A stretch of 64,000 nt of DNA from Nostoc sp. FACHB-892 (GTDB taxonomy: Bacteria > Cyanobacteriota > Cyanobacteriia > Cyanobacteriales > Nostocaceae), in the NCBI RefSeq assembly GCF_014698795.1, contig NZ_JACJTR010000019.1, forward strand, positions 62,001 through 126,000. Direction: 5' to 3'. Positions 24,822-33,466 of the stretch are shown in pieces. Made by a program: the position numbers and the translations under genes. Under the pieces are notes generated by a model. The model worked only from the letters and a program-made list of their open reading frames with translations. It did not search any database and was not told the origin of the DNA. How positions within the stretch are numbered: position 1 is the first letter of the stretch; every line of letters starts with the position of its first letter.

Positions 24822-26489
24822 ATGTTTATGGAAAGAAATTGGGGAAGTCTTAAGGCAGTCGCGGGTTTCTTTGGTGCGATTGTGCTTACACAGTTTGGGG
24901 CAAATACTTCGGCTATTGCGGCTGACACCGTTGTTGTGCGTTTGGGTTTATTTACAGAAACCATCACCCTTGCTGAGTTGCAAAAGGCTGCAAAAACTGG
25001 GGAATTGCCTGGGAGTTTGCAGCCTTACGCTAAAGGATTATCTGAACAACAACGCCGCTTCTTCTTGGGAGCGCTGGGCATGAATATACCGATGAATGTT
25101 GTTACCATTAATAGATTAGTTAATACCCAGATTGGCACAACTATTCTCAATGACTTTGCTACAGCCTTAGCCCGAGAAGACAATGCTGGGGTGCAAGCAC
25201 TCAGAGCAGGGTTGGTATTAGGTTCTACTGCACCGCAGGGACTTTCTATACTGAGCTTTATCGCTGCTTATCCAAGTAAACGCCTAGAAATTAATTTGCC
25301 ACAGGCTTTTATAGTTGCAGGGAGTTTTAATACAGCTTTTTGGCGTACCCAGCAATTTATGCTAGCGATCGCTCCCCAACTCGATACCATAACACCGCAG
25401 CCCGGAACACCACAGATTGCTTTCCCTTTTGATCCCAGCCAACCAGGAAACGCTGAAGTAAAAATACTCAAGTTAAGCCTGAATGACCAAAAGCGCGACC
25501 GGAAAATTCCAGTTGATGTTTACTGGTCAACTGCTGCAAATGCCAATAAACCCGTTATTGTTTTTTCTCACGGCTTCGGGTCAGTCCGCACAGACTTGCG
25601 TTACTTAGCAGAACATTTAGCATCCCACGGTTATGTAGTAGCAGCTTTAGAACATCCTGGTAGTAATGAGGCGAATACTAACTTAGCATTACAAGGTAAA
25701 ACCAGAGTTGTAAAGCCTCAAGAGTTTTTGCATCGTCCTCAAGATATTAGTTTCGTTCTCGACGAATTAGAAAAGCTCAACCAAACAGCGAATAACCCGC
25801 TTGCTGGGAAACTTACAACCACAAACGCGATGGTTGTTGGCTATTCTTTTGGTGGTGGTACAGCTTTAACACTTGCTGGAGCCGAATTACAACTGGAACG
25901 ACTCAAACAACGCTGCAAAAATAATTTGGCTATCTTAAGTCTGGGAGAAGGTATGCAGTGTATTGCTCAAGAACTACCAGAAAATAGCTATCAGCTGCGG
26001 GATACTAGAATCAAACAGGCGATCGCTCTCAATCCTACAACTTCTCAGATTTTTGGCGAAACTGGGTTAACTAAGGTGGAAATTCCTACCCTAGTGTTAG
26101 CAGGTTCCGCAGATAAAACCACCCCAGCTTTAACTGAACAGATTGTGGGATTTGACAAAATCCCATCCCCCAAATGGCTAGTTGGTATAGTTGGGGGTAC
26201 TCATCTGAGTGTAAAAGACCCCAGCACCACTTTGGATCAGATAGGACAACCAAATACACCGATTAGCGGCGGTGAAGTTGTGGGTGAACAAGCAGCAGAT
26301 GTTCGCAAGTACGTTAAAGCTATAGCTTTAGCCTTTGCTTTCCAGATGACTCCAGAAGCTAAAAACTACGCTATTTTTCTAACATCAGATTATGCCCAGT
26401 TTGCTTCGACTGCGGCATTTCCATTTCGCCTAATTACGCAGATTCCTCCTGATGCTATGAGGATAGTGAAAGAATTTGTTGAGAAGTAA
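24822..26489 (+). CDS. DUF1400-alpha/beta hydrolase fusion, exported
   Basis: 555 residues. A signal peptide (GFFGAIVLTQFGANTSAIAADT) ends at an Ala-rich site near residue 34. The DUF1400 domain (about 35-160: VVVRLGLFTETITLAELQKAAKTGELPGSLQPYAKGLSEQQRRFF) is found in cyanobacteria ahead of hydrolases. The alpha/beta hydrolase follows: oxyanion region VIVFSHGFGSVRTDLRYLAEHLASHGYVVAALEHPG, nucleophile elbow GYSFGGG, acid region LVLAGSADKTTP and His in VGGTHLS. The shape is like platelet-activating-factor acetylhydrolase or dienelactone hydrolases. It probably acts on an ester in the periplasm; the substrate is unknown. The gene is monocistronic. Confidence 0.85.
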   Translation: MFMERNWGSLKAVAGFFGAIVLTQFGANTSAIAADTVVVRLGLFTETITLAELQKAAKTGELPGSLQPYAKGLSEQQRRFFLGALGMNIPMNVVTINRLVNTQIGTTILNDFATALAREDNAGVQALRAGLVLGSTAPQGLSILSFIAAYPSKRLEINLPQAFIVAGSFNTAFWRTQQFMLAIAPQLDTITPQPGTPQIAFPFDPSQPGNAEVKILKLSLNDQKRDRKIPVDVYWSTAANANKPVIVFSHGFGSVRTDLRYLAEHLASHGYVVAALEHPGSNEANTNLALQGKTRVVKPQEFLHRPQDISFVLDELEKLNQTANNPLAGKLTTTNAMVVGYSFGGGTALTLAGAELQLERLKQRCKNNLAILSLGEGMQCIAQELPENSYQLRDTRIKQAIALNPTTSQIFGETGLTKVEIPTLVLAGSADKTTPALTEQIVGFDKIPSPKWLVGIVGGTHLSVKDPSTTLDQIGQPNTPISGGEVVGEQAADVRKYVKAIALAFAFQMTPEAKNYAIFLTSDYAQFASTAAFPFRLITQIPPDAMRIVKEFVEK

Positions 26490-26800
26490 ACGACTTCCAA
26501 TTAAAAAAATATCCAATTTTGTGACTACCTTGCTTAAGAGTAGCGGTATCTACGATGTACACACAAGTCGAAAAAACTCGATTTCTATTGTTCTCTTCTC
26601 GTTCGTATGCATAGCATAAAAATGTCTATTAGGGGCTACTACATCTCATAGATAATTAACTACAAAAGTTAGTACTGACACCGCCCCGTTTTTTCTTAAA
26701 GTTCGGATTTTTGGCGCAACCAGCCCGTTGCAGATGTCTAGTCCCTTATTAAACTGATACTAGCTGCTTTTTCAATACACTGTGCTTTATATATTTAAGT

Positions 26801-26920
26801 TATATCATGTCCGGTTGATTGCTTATTAAACCCGAAGAACCCCACCCCCAACCCCTCCCGAAGAGCGGGGAGGGGTGCAATGGCTATGGGAATCGTAACT
26901 AATTATGCGGACATGATATT
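26801..26920. mobile_element. Candidate MITE of about 120 bp
   Basis: Perfect 12-bp terminal inverted repeats ATATCATGTCCG (26,802-26,813) and CGGACATGATAT (26,908-26,919) enclose a GC-rich interior, itself a near-palindrome (CCCCTCCCG against CGGGGAGGGG around 26,853-26,875), with no open frame. TA lies outside each arm. This plan is that of a miniature inverted-repeat element. The rest of the 867-bp gap to the next gene is AT-rich and holds nothing I recognise. Confidence 0.65.
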
Positions 26921-27356
26921 AGATGAAGCTTAGAAAATTGGGCTGAATTTGTAATACCTTAGATAGATTAAATTATAAGAACTTGATATTAAATGTTTAG
27001 TTGATGTTAGCTCTATACTAAATTTTTACAGTAAAAATAACTATTTACACATAAACTTTATAATATTTTTATTAAAAATAATAGAAGCTTAATAGTGTAA
27101 AAAAAATAGAAGCATTTATGTATAGTACATATGCATTATATCCAAAATGTAAAAAACAGATAAGCAGCAACTTGCTTGGTGCAAAATGTTTTTGTGTATT
27201 TTATTGATGTAAAATTCTTTAAATTCGCAAAAATGTTAGAGCAATTTTCTCTGCTAAAGCTACAGATGAACCCAAAATAATAAAATTCAAAACTTGTTTT
27301 CTTTCCCTAGATAATAAAATATGTAGTTTTAGACAGATCATATAGTAAAAAAAATT

Positions 27357-28067
27357 TTGGATTCAGAATTAGACAATTACTCTATTTCACTCAAGCTCAT
27401 GGAACTTTATACAACTCATGAAATCGAAAAACTCCAGCAAAATGAAGACCTTCCTTACTTGATTGAAATTATGGAGTGGGTAAAAAACTTTTTAGGAAGA
27501 CCTCACCCTAACTTAGGAAGGCCCGGCGTAGTTTGCCCTTTTGTACCTCACTCTCTCAGGTCAAATAGTATTCGTCTGGCAGTTATTCGCACAAAAGATT
27601 TGTATCCAGAGCAATTAGAGGAAGTTGTTGGACGCTACCGAGATATCTTTCTTGAGATGGATGTTGAAGAGCAGGAATTAGCAATAAACAGAGCTTTTTT
27701 ACTTATCTTCCCTGATATCCATATAGAAGATGCTTCTAAACTAGTAGATAGTGTCCAACAAAAACTTAAACCTTTATTTGTTGAATCAGGGCTGATGATA
27801 GGAGAATTTCATAAACGTAATGAAACTCCTGGTCTGCACAACCCAGACTTTCGTCCACTTCGTAGCCCTATCCCCTTGTTGGCTATTCGGTTTATGGTTG
27901 AAGCTGACCTCCCCTTTCTTCAGAGTCCGGCTGATCCATACTTACGTATTCGATATCTAGAAGCTTATCTAAAGTGTTTTGGTCATAAATTTACAGATGA
28001 AACAAAGTTTAAAAATGCTCATCAAGCATTAGCTTTAGCGAAAGAACAAACAGCTATTTTCACTTAA
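27357..28067 (+). CDS. Conserved protein, possibly DUF6875 family
   Basis: 236 residues if translation starts at the TTG 27,357; the next in-frame ATG is at 27,399 and neither has a good ribosome site, so the start is uncertain. No signal peptide. Distinctive blocks are HPNLGRPGVVCPFVPHSLRSNSIRLAVIR, the helical EEQELAINRAFLLIFPDIH, and RSPIPLLAIRFMVEADLPFLQSPADPYLRIRYLEAYLKCFG. These resemble my memory of the DUF6875 family, sometimes near natural-product genes, but I am not certain. The GRPGVVCPF motif could be a ligand or metal site. It is preceded by a long AT-rich leader and is transcribed alone. Confidence 0.6.
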   Translation: MDSELDNYSISLKLMELYTTHEIEKLQQNEDLPYLIEIMEWVKNFLGRPHPNLGRPGVVCPFVPHSLRSNSIRLAVIRTKDLYPEQLEEVVGRYRDIFLEMDVEEQELAINRAFLLIFPDIHIEDASKLVDSVQQKLKPLFVESGLMIGEFHKRNETPGLHNPDFRPLRSPIPLLAIRFMVEADLPFLQSPADPYLRIRYLEAYLKCFGHKFTDETKFKNAHQALALAKEQTAIFT

Positions 28068-28485
28068 CGCAATGTTGTAGTGGCACAGCAATGCTTGTAT
28101 ATCTTAACTTCAGCTAAAACTCATTTAATACTAAAGCCTAATGGTAATATAAGCGCTCATTTGAATGAGGACACAGCAATAATGCCCTGTCCTTACGAGT
28201 GAGTATGTGTATTCATCTGTTCCTTACCCATGTAGGAACCGGTATATCAGCGATCGCAATTTCAAATCCCTACTTTTATGCAATTGGTAAGCGGGTGCGT
28301 TACAATCAGGCATTGAAAGTAAAGCATTGATACTCTGTACAAGTATCCGCAGACATAGCTGTTGCCATAAAACTAGAAATTAATCAGAGTCGGTAAATAT
28401 TGATAAAACTGGTAATGTGATTGAGTATGGGGTTGCTCGACTCTGGAGCGATCGCATAGAGTTGGTTTTTGAATAGGTAAGTAAA
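28068..28485. other. Intergenic region without a recognised gene
   Basis: 418 bp with two HIP1-related sites and a small palindrome CTCATTTGAATGAG near 28,158. The right end must carry the promoter of the CYTH gene. No RNA gene was seen. Confidence 0.4.
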
Positions 28486-28950
28486 ATGGCGAAAGAAATA
28501 GAGCGAAAATATTTAGTGAAAGGAGATAGCTGGAGAGGATTAGCCGAAGGTAGTGTATATCGCCAAGGATACATTGCTACACAAGATAAAGCGGCTGTAC
28601 GTATACGTATAGTAGGAGAAAAAAGTTATTTGACCATTAAAGGCCCTAATATCAAATATTCCAGATTAGAGTTTGAGTATCCTATTCCTGTTAAAGATGC
28701 TCAAGAAATACTTGAGGCATTATGTGAACGTCCCTTTATAGAAAAAATCAGATATAAAATAGAGTCGGGTGGTTTGATTTGGGAGATAGATGAGTTTGAT
28801 GGTGTTAATAAAGGATTAATATTAGCAGAAGTTGAACTCAGTGATGAAAATCAACAGATTGAATTACCAAGCTGGATTGGACAAGAAGTTTCTGATGACT
28901 CCAGATATTTCAACAACAATTTAGTAAAACATCCTTTTTCAGAATGGTAA
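28486..28950 (+). CDS. CYTH-domain triphosphate tunnel enzyme
   Basis: 154 residues, a single CYTH domain. The ExExK signature is at residues 4-8 (EIERK), and later strands carry the charged residues that line the tunnel: AAVRIRIVGEKSYLTIKGP, SRLEFEYPIP, IEKIRYKIESGGLIWEIDEFDG and LILAEVELSDENQ. Bacterial enzymes of this compact size hydrolyse inorganic triphosphate or similar triphosphates with Mg2+; adenylate cyclase activity is also known in the superfamily. The start MAKEIERKYLV is typical. It is not in an operon. Confidence 0.88.
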   Translation: MAKEIERKYLVKGDSWRGLAEGSVYRQGYIATQDKAAVRIRIVGEKSYLTIKGPNIKYSRLEFEYPIPVKDAQEILEALCERPFIEKIRYKIESGGLIWEIDEFDGVNKGLILAEVELSDENQQIELPSWIGQEVSDDSRYFNNNLVKHPFSEW

Positions 28951-29032
28951 TCTCCGAAATATTGGTAACAACTCAATTTTATAAAAATGCCTAACGAATA
29001 GTTGCGATCGCACCATCAACGAAAATCGGCGA

Positions 29033-29524
29033 TTAGGCGATACTAAAATCTCTTTGGTGTAAGGTTTCTTGCTTAGTTGTGTTGCCTTTTGGTCGCGTGG
29101 AAAGCCCCATCTCCTTGAGCAAACGGTTAATGTGACAACTGCTAACCTGAATTCCCAATTCTTTTGCCAAATGCTTGCTTAACCATTGTGCTGTCCAGTG
29201 TTCAAATGAATAGCCAACAAGGCGCGGACTATGGCTTACCAATTCTTTCAAGCGAGCGAGGTATTGCTCATTCACAGTTTTAGGTCGTCCCATTAAGCGA
29301 TCGCTCCATTTGTGAGTTTGTCCTGTTTGTGCGATCGTAATCCAGTAGCGTGCAGTCTCTTGAGAACATCCCAAAGCTTCACAGATTTGAGCCTGAGATT
29401 CACCTGCATCGAAAAGCAGCATAATTTCAATGCGACGGCGGTATTCTGCACGTAAGTCGGTTTCTAAGCTTTTCAATAGGTATCTGCGCTGAAAGGGTGT
29501 TAAGCAAAGACCTGGATTTTCCAT
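29033..29524 (-). CDS. Transposase-derived helix-turn-helix protein
   Basis: 163 residues from ATG 29,524, chosen because AGGGGGA lies 6 bp upstream; a GTG at 29,551 is in frame but includes that site. The protein matches the DNA-binding front half of IS630-type transposases: RRIEIMLLFDAGESQAQICEALGCSQETARYWI is a helix-turn-helix, followed by a second winged-helix part (GYSFEHWTAQWLSKHLAKELGIQVSSCHINRLLKEMGLSTRPK). No DDE catalytic domain follows, no inverted repeats flank it, and it stops cleanly. It sits divergent from the C39 exporter gene with a 208-bp gap, so a domesticated regulator of that cluster is a reasonable inference. Confidence 0.72.
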   Translation of the reverse strand: MENPGLCLTPFQRRYLLKSLETDLRAEYRRRIEIMLLFDAGESQAQICEALGCSQETARYWITIAQTGQTHKWSDRLMGRPKTVNEQYLARLKELVSHSPRLVGYSFEHWTAQWLSKHLAKELGIQVSSCHINRLLKEMGLSTRPKGNTTKQETLHQRDFSIA

Positions 29525-29732
29525 AACGATTCCCCCTGGTAGAACTTGCACTCTATAGCTTCAGTATCAAGGTGGGTGACTTGGAGCGTCAAAACACTTT
29601 AACTTACAAGACAAAAATACCTTTAACTTGAAAATTAAAAAACTGAGAGATGCAAGAAGCATACCTTTCCAAAAATCAACAACAGATATAGAACCAAATA
29701 TGCATCCAAACCTAAATGTTTGAGCTTTAACG

Positions 29733-31949
29733 ATGAAATATCAAAGTATCCTGCAACACAGCGAAGAAGACTGTGGTGCTGCTTGCATTGCCACTGTTGC
29801 CAAACACTACGGACGCACCTTTGCCATCAGTCGGGTGCGGGAAGCCGTCGGTACAGGGTCACGAGGAACCTCTCTGCTGGGGTTGAGCCGGGGCGCTGAA
29901 ACTTTAGGATTCAATGCTCGCCAAGTCAAAGCCTCACAGCAACTGCTTGACTCTTTGCACAAAATTTCTCTACCCGCCATCATTCACTGGAAAGGCTACC
30001 ACTGGGTCGTTTTATACGGGCAAAAGGGGAAAAAATATGTAATTGCTGACCCTGGTGTAGGCATCCGCTATCTTACCCGCGAGGAGTTACTAGAAGGGTG
30101 GGGTAATGGCATCATGCTGCTGCTAACGCCAGACGACAGCCGCTTTTATCAGCAATCAGATGATAAAATTGGCGGCTTTGGACGTTATCTGATGCGGGTT
30201 TTACCCTATCGCGCTATTCTCATCCAAGCGATCGCAATTAACATCGTCATCGGTCTGCTTTCCCTTGTTTCTCCTTTAATGATGCAATTGCTCACTGATG
30301 ACGTACTCGTGCGGGGAGATACCCAGCTACTAACCGTCGTGGCGATTGGAGCGATCGCTATGAGTTTATTTAGCAGTGCGATCGGTTTGGTACAATCTCA
30401 CTTAATTGGTCACTTTGGTCAACGCCTACAATTAGGATTGATTCTAGAATACGGACGACAACTGTTGCGTTTGCCCCTCTCGTACTTTGAAGGACGACGC
30501 AGTGGGGAAGTAGTCAGCCGGATTGCCGATGTGAATCACATCAACGAGCTAGTTTCTCAAATTGTCCTCGGTTTACCCAGCCAATTTTTTATCGCCTTGG
30601 TTTCCTTGGGCTTCATGCTCTTTTACAGTTGGGGATTGACTTTGGCTTCCCTGGCTGCCTTTATGATTGTCACCCTTGTTAACCTGCTTTTTCTCCCGGC
30701 TTTGCGCCAGAAAACCCGTCAGGCGATTGTGTTGGGTACAGAAAACCAAGGCTTTCTCGTTGAAACTTTTCGCGGTGTCCAGGTGCTAAAAACTACTCAA
30801 GCCACTCCCCAAGCTTGGCAAGAGTATCAGGCAAATTATGGTCGGCTTGCTAACTTGGGCTGGAGTACGATGAAGTTGGGGCTTTACAGTGGCACAATTA
30901 CTAATATTATTTCTACTTTTACTAGTATTGCCTTACTGTGGTTAGGCTCATACTTGGTAATTAATCGCACTTTGAGCATCGGTCAGTTGCTAGCATTTAC
31001 TGGTATGAGTGGCAACTTTCTCGGCTTTTTGGGTTCAGTTATCGGCTTAATTGATGAGTTTATCACAGCCCAGATTGTCATCCAACGCCTGACGGAGGTG
31101 ATTGATGCTACCCCAGAAGACGACAAAGACGAGAAAAAGCCTTGGGCAGAACTTAAGGGCAATATAGATATTACTTGCACCAACCTTAATTTCCACCACG
31201 CAGGTAGAGTTGACTTGCTGCAAGATTTTTCGCTGATTATCCCTGGCGGTCAAGTCATTGGTCTAATTGGTAAATCCGGTTGTGGTAAAAGCACCTTCGC
31301 CAAACTGCTTGCTGGTTTATACGTCCTTCAATCTGGCAATATTCGCTATGGCATCTATAATCAGCAAGACCTCTCAATGGAATGTCTGCGTCAACAGGTG
31401 GTGCTAGTACCTCAAGAACCCCACTTCTGGAGTCGCTCAATTCTTGAAAATTTCCGTTTCAGCTATCCTCAAATTACCTTTGAACAAATTGTGCAAGCTT
31501 GCGAGATTGCTGGTGCAGATGAGTTTATTAGTAAACTGCCCGATAAGTATCAAACTGTTTTAGGCGAATTTGGCGCGAATCTTTCTGGTGGACAACGACA
31601 GAGATTAGCGATCGCTAGAGCTATAGTTACTGACCCGCCGATATTAATTTTAGATGAATCCACTGGCGCTCTCGACCCAGTCAGTGAAGCCCAACTGCTA
31701 GATAAACTGCTGTCCCATCGGCTGGGCAAAACCACAATTATGATTAGCCACCGCCCTAAAGTTATTGGGCGGGCTGATTGGATTGTACTGCTGGAAGAAG
31801 GGCGTTTGAAAATCCAAGGCACTCCAGAGGCTCTGCGCCATCAAGCTGGTGAGCACTTAGACTTTTTAGACGGCGTTGACCAATTTACAAATGGTTTAGT
31901 ACCTAAATCTTCTAACTCTAACGGTAAATTCAGCACAATCATTAATTAA
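29733..31949 (+). CDS. C39-peptidase ABC exporter (bacteriocin-type PCAT)
   Basis: 738 residues in three parts. An N-terminal C39 peptidase (about 1-135) has Gln8, Cys14 (EEDCGAAC), His90 (YHWVVLYG) and Asp106 (IADPGVG), the complete set that cuts double-glycine leaders. A transmembrane exporter domain occupies about 155-445. The ATPase has Walker A GKSGCGKST (513-521), LSGGQ (617-621) and Walker B ILILDE (637-642). It couples cleavage of a leader peptide to export across the inner membrane. The HlyD gene starts 6 bp after its stop, so the two are co-translated. Likely substrates include the peptides at 6095 and 7061. No TolC gene is in the window. Confidence 0.94.
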   Translation: MKYQSILQHSEEDCGAACIATVAKHYGRTFAISRVREAVGTGSRGTSLLGLSRGAETLGFNARQVKASQQLLDSLHKISLPAIIHWKGYHWVVLYGQKGKKYVIADPGVGIRYLTREELLEGWGNGIMLLLTPDDSRFYQQSDDKIGGFGRYLMRVLPYRAILIQAIAINIVIGLLSLVSPLMMQLLTDDVLVRGDTQLLTVVAIGAIAMSLFSSAIGLVQSHLIGHFGQRLQLGLILEYGRQLLRLPLSYFEGRRSGEVVSRIADVNHINELVSQIVLGLPSQFFIALVSLGFMLFYSWGLTLASLAAFMIVTLVNLLFLPALRQKTRQAIVLGTENQGFLVETFRGVQVLKTTQATPQAWQEYQANYGRLANLGWSTMKLGLYSGTITNIISTFTSIALLWLGSYLVINRTLSIGQLLAFTGMSGNFLGFLGSVIGLIDEFITAQIVIQRLTEVIDATPEDDKDEKKPWAELKGNIDITCTNLNFHHAGRVDLLQDFSLIIPGGQVIGLIGKSGCGKSTFAKLLAGLYVLQSGNIRYGIYNQQDLSMECLRQQVVLVPQEPHFWSRSILENFRFSYPQITFEQIVQACEIAGADEFISKLPDKYQTVLGEFGANLSGGQRQRLAIARAIVTDPPILILDESTGALDPVSEAQLLDKLLSHRLGKTTIMISHRPKVIGRADWIVLLEEGRLKIQGTPEALRHQAGEHLDFLDGVDQFTNGLVPKSSNSNGKFSTIIN

Positions 31950-31955
31950 AATAGC

Positions 31956-33359
31956 ATGATTAGCCATTCCAACTCAGATTACTTGCCCCCAATTCAAGAC
32001 AACGAGTTTCTCCCGCCACTTGGTCGTTGGACTACTTGGGGCGGAGTAGTTCTTGTCTGTGCTGTGGGGTTAGGCGTTCCACTCGCCTCTGTTACCAAAT
32101 ATAAAGTGACAGTTAAAGGACAAGCTGTTGTCCGCCCTGCTGGTGAATTGCGGATTGTTCAAGCTGCTACCGAAGGTCAGGTGACACGGGTTTTTGTTGC
32201 AGAGAATCAAGTTGTCAAAAAAGGGGATGTCATTGCCACTATTGACAACTCAAAGCTACAAACTAAAAAGAGCCAACTCGAAAGTAACATTGGGCAAAGT
32301 CGTTTACAACTCTTTCAAATTAATGCCCAGATTAACGCCATTAATAGCCAGGTTTTAGCTGAAACTGAGCGCCTAAACCGGGTTATTGCTGCTACTGAAG
32401 CTGAATTAAGCGATCGCAGTCGGAACTATCAAGATAAACTTATTACTACCACTACTGATGTCGAAGAAGCGGATGCGAATGTCAAAGCCACGGATGCTAT
32501 TCTGAAAGCAGCCCAGTCAAAGCGCAATCGCTATGAGAGTGTAGCCAAAGCCGGAGCTTTGTCTCAAGATCAATTTGAGGAGGCACAACTAGCTGTTCGC
32601 CAGCAAGAACAAGCACTCTTAGCAGCTAAAGCCAAATTGCAAAATGTCCAAACTGCCCTCAATCCTAGTAATGCACAAGTAGCGATCGCTTTTAATCGCA
32701 TTGCCCAAGAAAAAGCTACCGGGAAAGCCAGCATTGCAACTTTAGATAAAGAACGCCTTGCCCTAATCCAGCAACGAATTGAAATCCAAAAACAATTAGA
32801 GCGCGACACCCGCGAACTCCAACAAATAAATATCGACCTCAGCCAGACTATAATTACTGCCACAGCAGACGGAATCGTTTCTAAATTAAACCTGCGAAAC
32901 TCTGGTCAAACTGTGCCTGCTGGAGAGCAGATTGCCCAAATTGTCCCCAGTGATGCTCCCTTGGAGATTAAGGCAGCAGTAGCACTTCAGGATAAAAATA
33001 AGTTGAAACAAGGTCAAACAGTACAAATGCGAGTTTCTGCCTGTCCTTATCCAGACTACGGGACTCTCAAAGGCAAGGTTAAGACGATTTCCCCAGATGC
33101 GATGCCTGCGGCGGGCTACGCCAACGCACCTGTTGGGAATGCTGCTAATGCCAGCGCCGCAACATCTGAGAGCCAAAAAATGGCAGGCGTTGGTGGGTTC
33201 TATGGGGTAACAATTGAGCCAGAAAATCTTTCTTTGGGTAGGGAAAAACACCAATGTGCTATCCAATTGGGAATGGAGGGTACAGTCGATATTATTTCTA
33301 GAGAAGAGACTGTGATGCAATTCTTTTTGAGGAAGGCAAGGTTGATTGCAGACATTTAG
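31956..33359 (+). CDS. HlyD family membrane-fusion adaptor
   Basis: 467 residues. One membrane helix (about 30-50, WGGVVLVCAVGLGVPLASV) anchors it in the inner membrane. The lipoyl half-motif VTVKGQAVVRPAGELRIVQAATEGQVTRVFV with VKKGDVIATID precedes a long coiled coil (about 100-300). The second lipoyl half (QTIITATADGIVSKLNLRNSGQTVPAGEQIAQIVP) and the beta-barrel region EIKAAVALQDKNKLKQGQTVQMRVSACPYPDYGTLKG follow. It bridges the C39 ABC exporter to an outer-membrane channel. A 29-bp dispersed repeat is embedded in frame near residues 382-391 (DAMPAAGYAN). Confidence 0.93.
   Translation: MISHSNSDYLPPIQDNEFLPPLGRWTTWGGVVLVCAVGLGVPLASVTKYKVTVKGQAVVRPAGELRIVQAATEGQVTRVFVAENQVVKKGDVIATIDNSKLQTKKSQLESNIGQSRLQLFQINAQINAINSQVLAETERLNRVIAATEAELSDRSRNYQDKLITTTTDVEEADANVKATDAILKAAQSKRNRYESVAKAGALSQDQFEEAQLAVRQQEQALLAAKAKLQNVQTALNPSNAQVAIAFNRIAQEKATGKASIATLDKERLALIQQRIEIQKQLERDTRELQQINIDLSQTIITATADGIVSKLNLRNSGQTVPAGEQIAQIVPSDAPLEIKAAVALQDKNKLKQGQTVQMRVSACPYPDYGTLKGKVKTISPDAMPAAGYANAPVGNAANASAATSESQKMAGVGGFYGVTIEPENLSLGREKHQCAIQLGMEGTVDIISREETVMQFFLRKARLIADI
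33099..33127. repeat. 29-bp dispersed repeat inside the HlyD gene
   Basis: Copy of the GCGATGCCTACGGCGGGCTA family with two changes, in frame within a low-complexity loop of the HlyD coding region. Other copies are at 7355 and 54,894. Confidence 0.65.
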
Positions 33360-33466
33360 CGCGATTGCAGCGTAACTATTCGTAACTATTTCTCGCATCC
33401 TACCGTGGGTTTTCTATCTATCCTTATAGGGGTTGTAGTTAACTTGCTGGCTATTGAAGGGGTGCA

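Noticed and set aside
29033..29524. Complete insertion sequence at the helix-turn-helix gene
   Set aside because: No catalytic DDE domain and no terminal inverted repeats were found around it.
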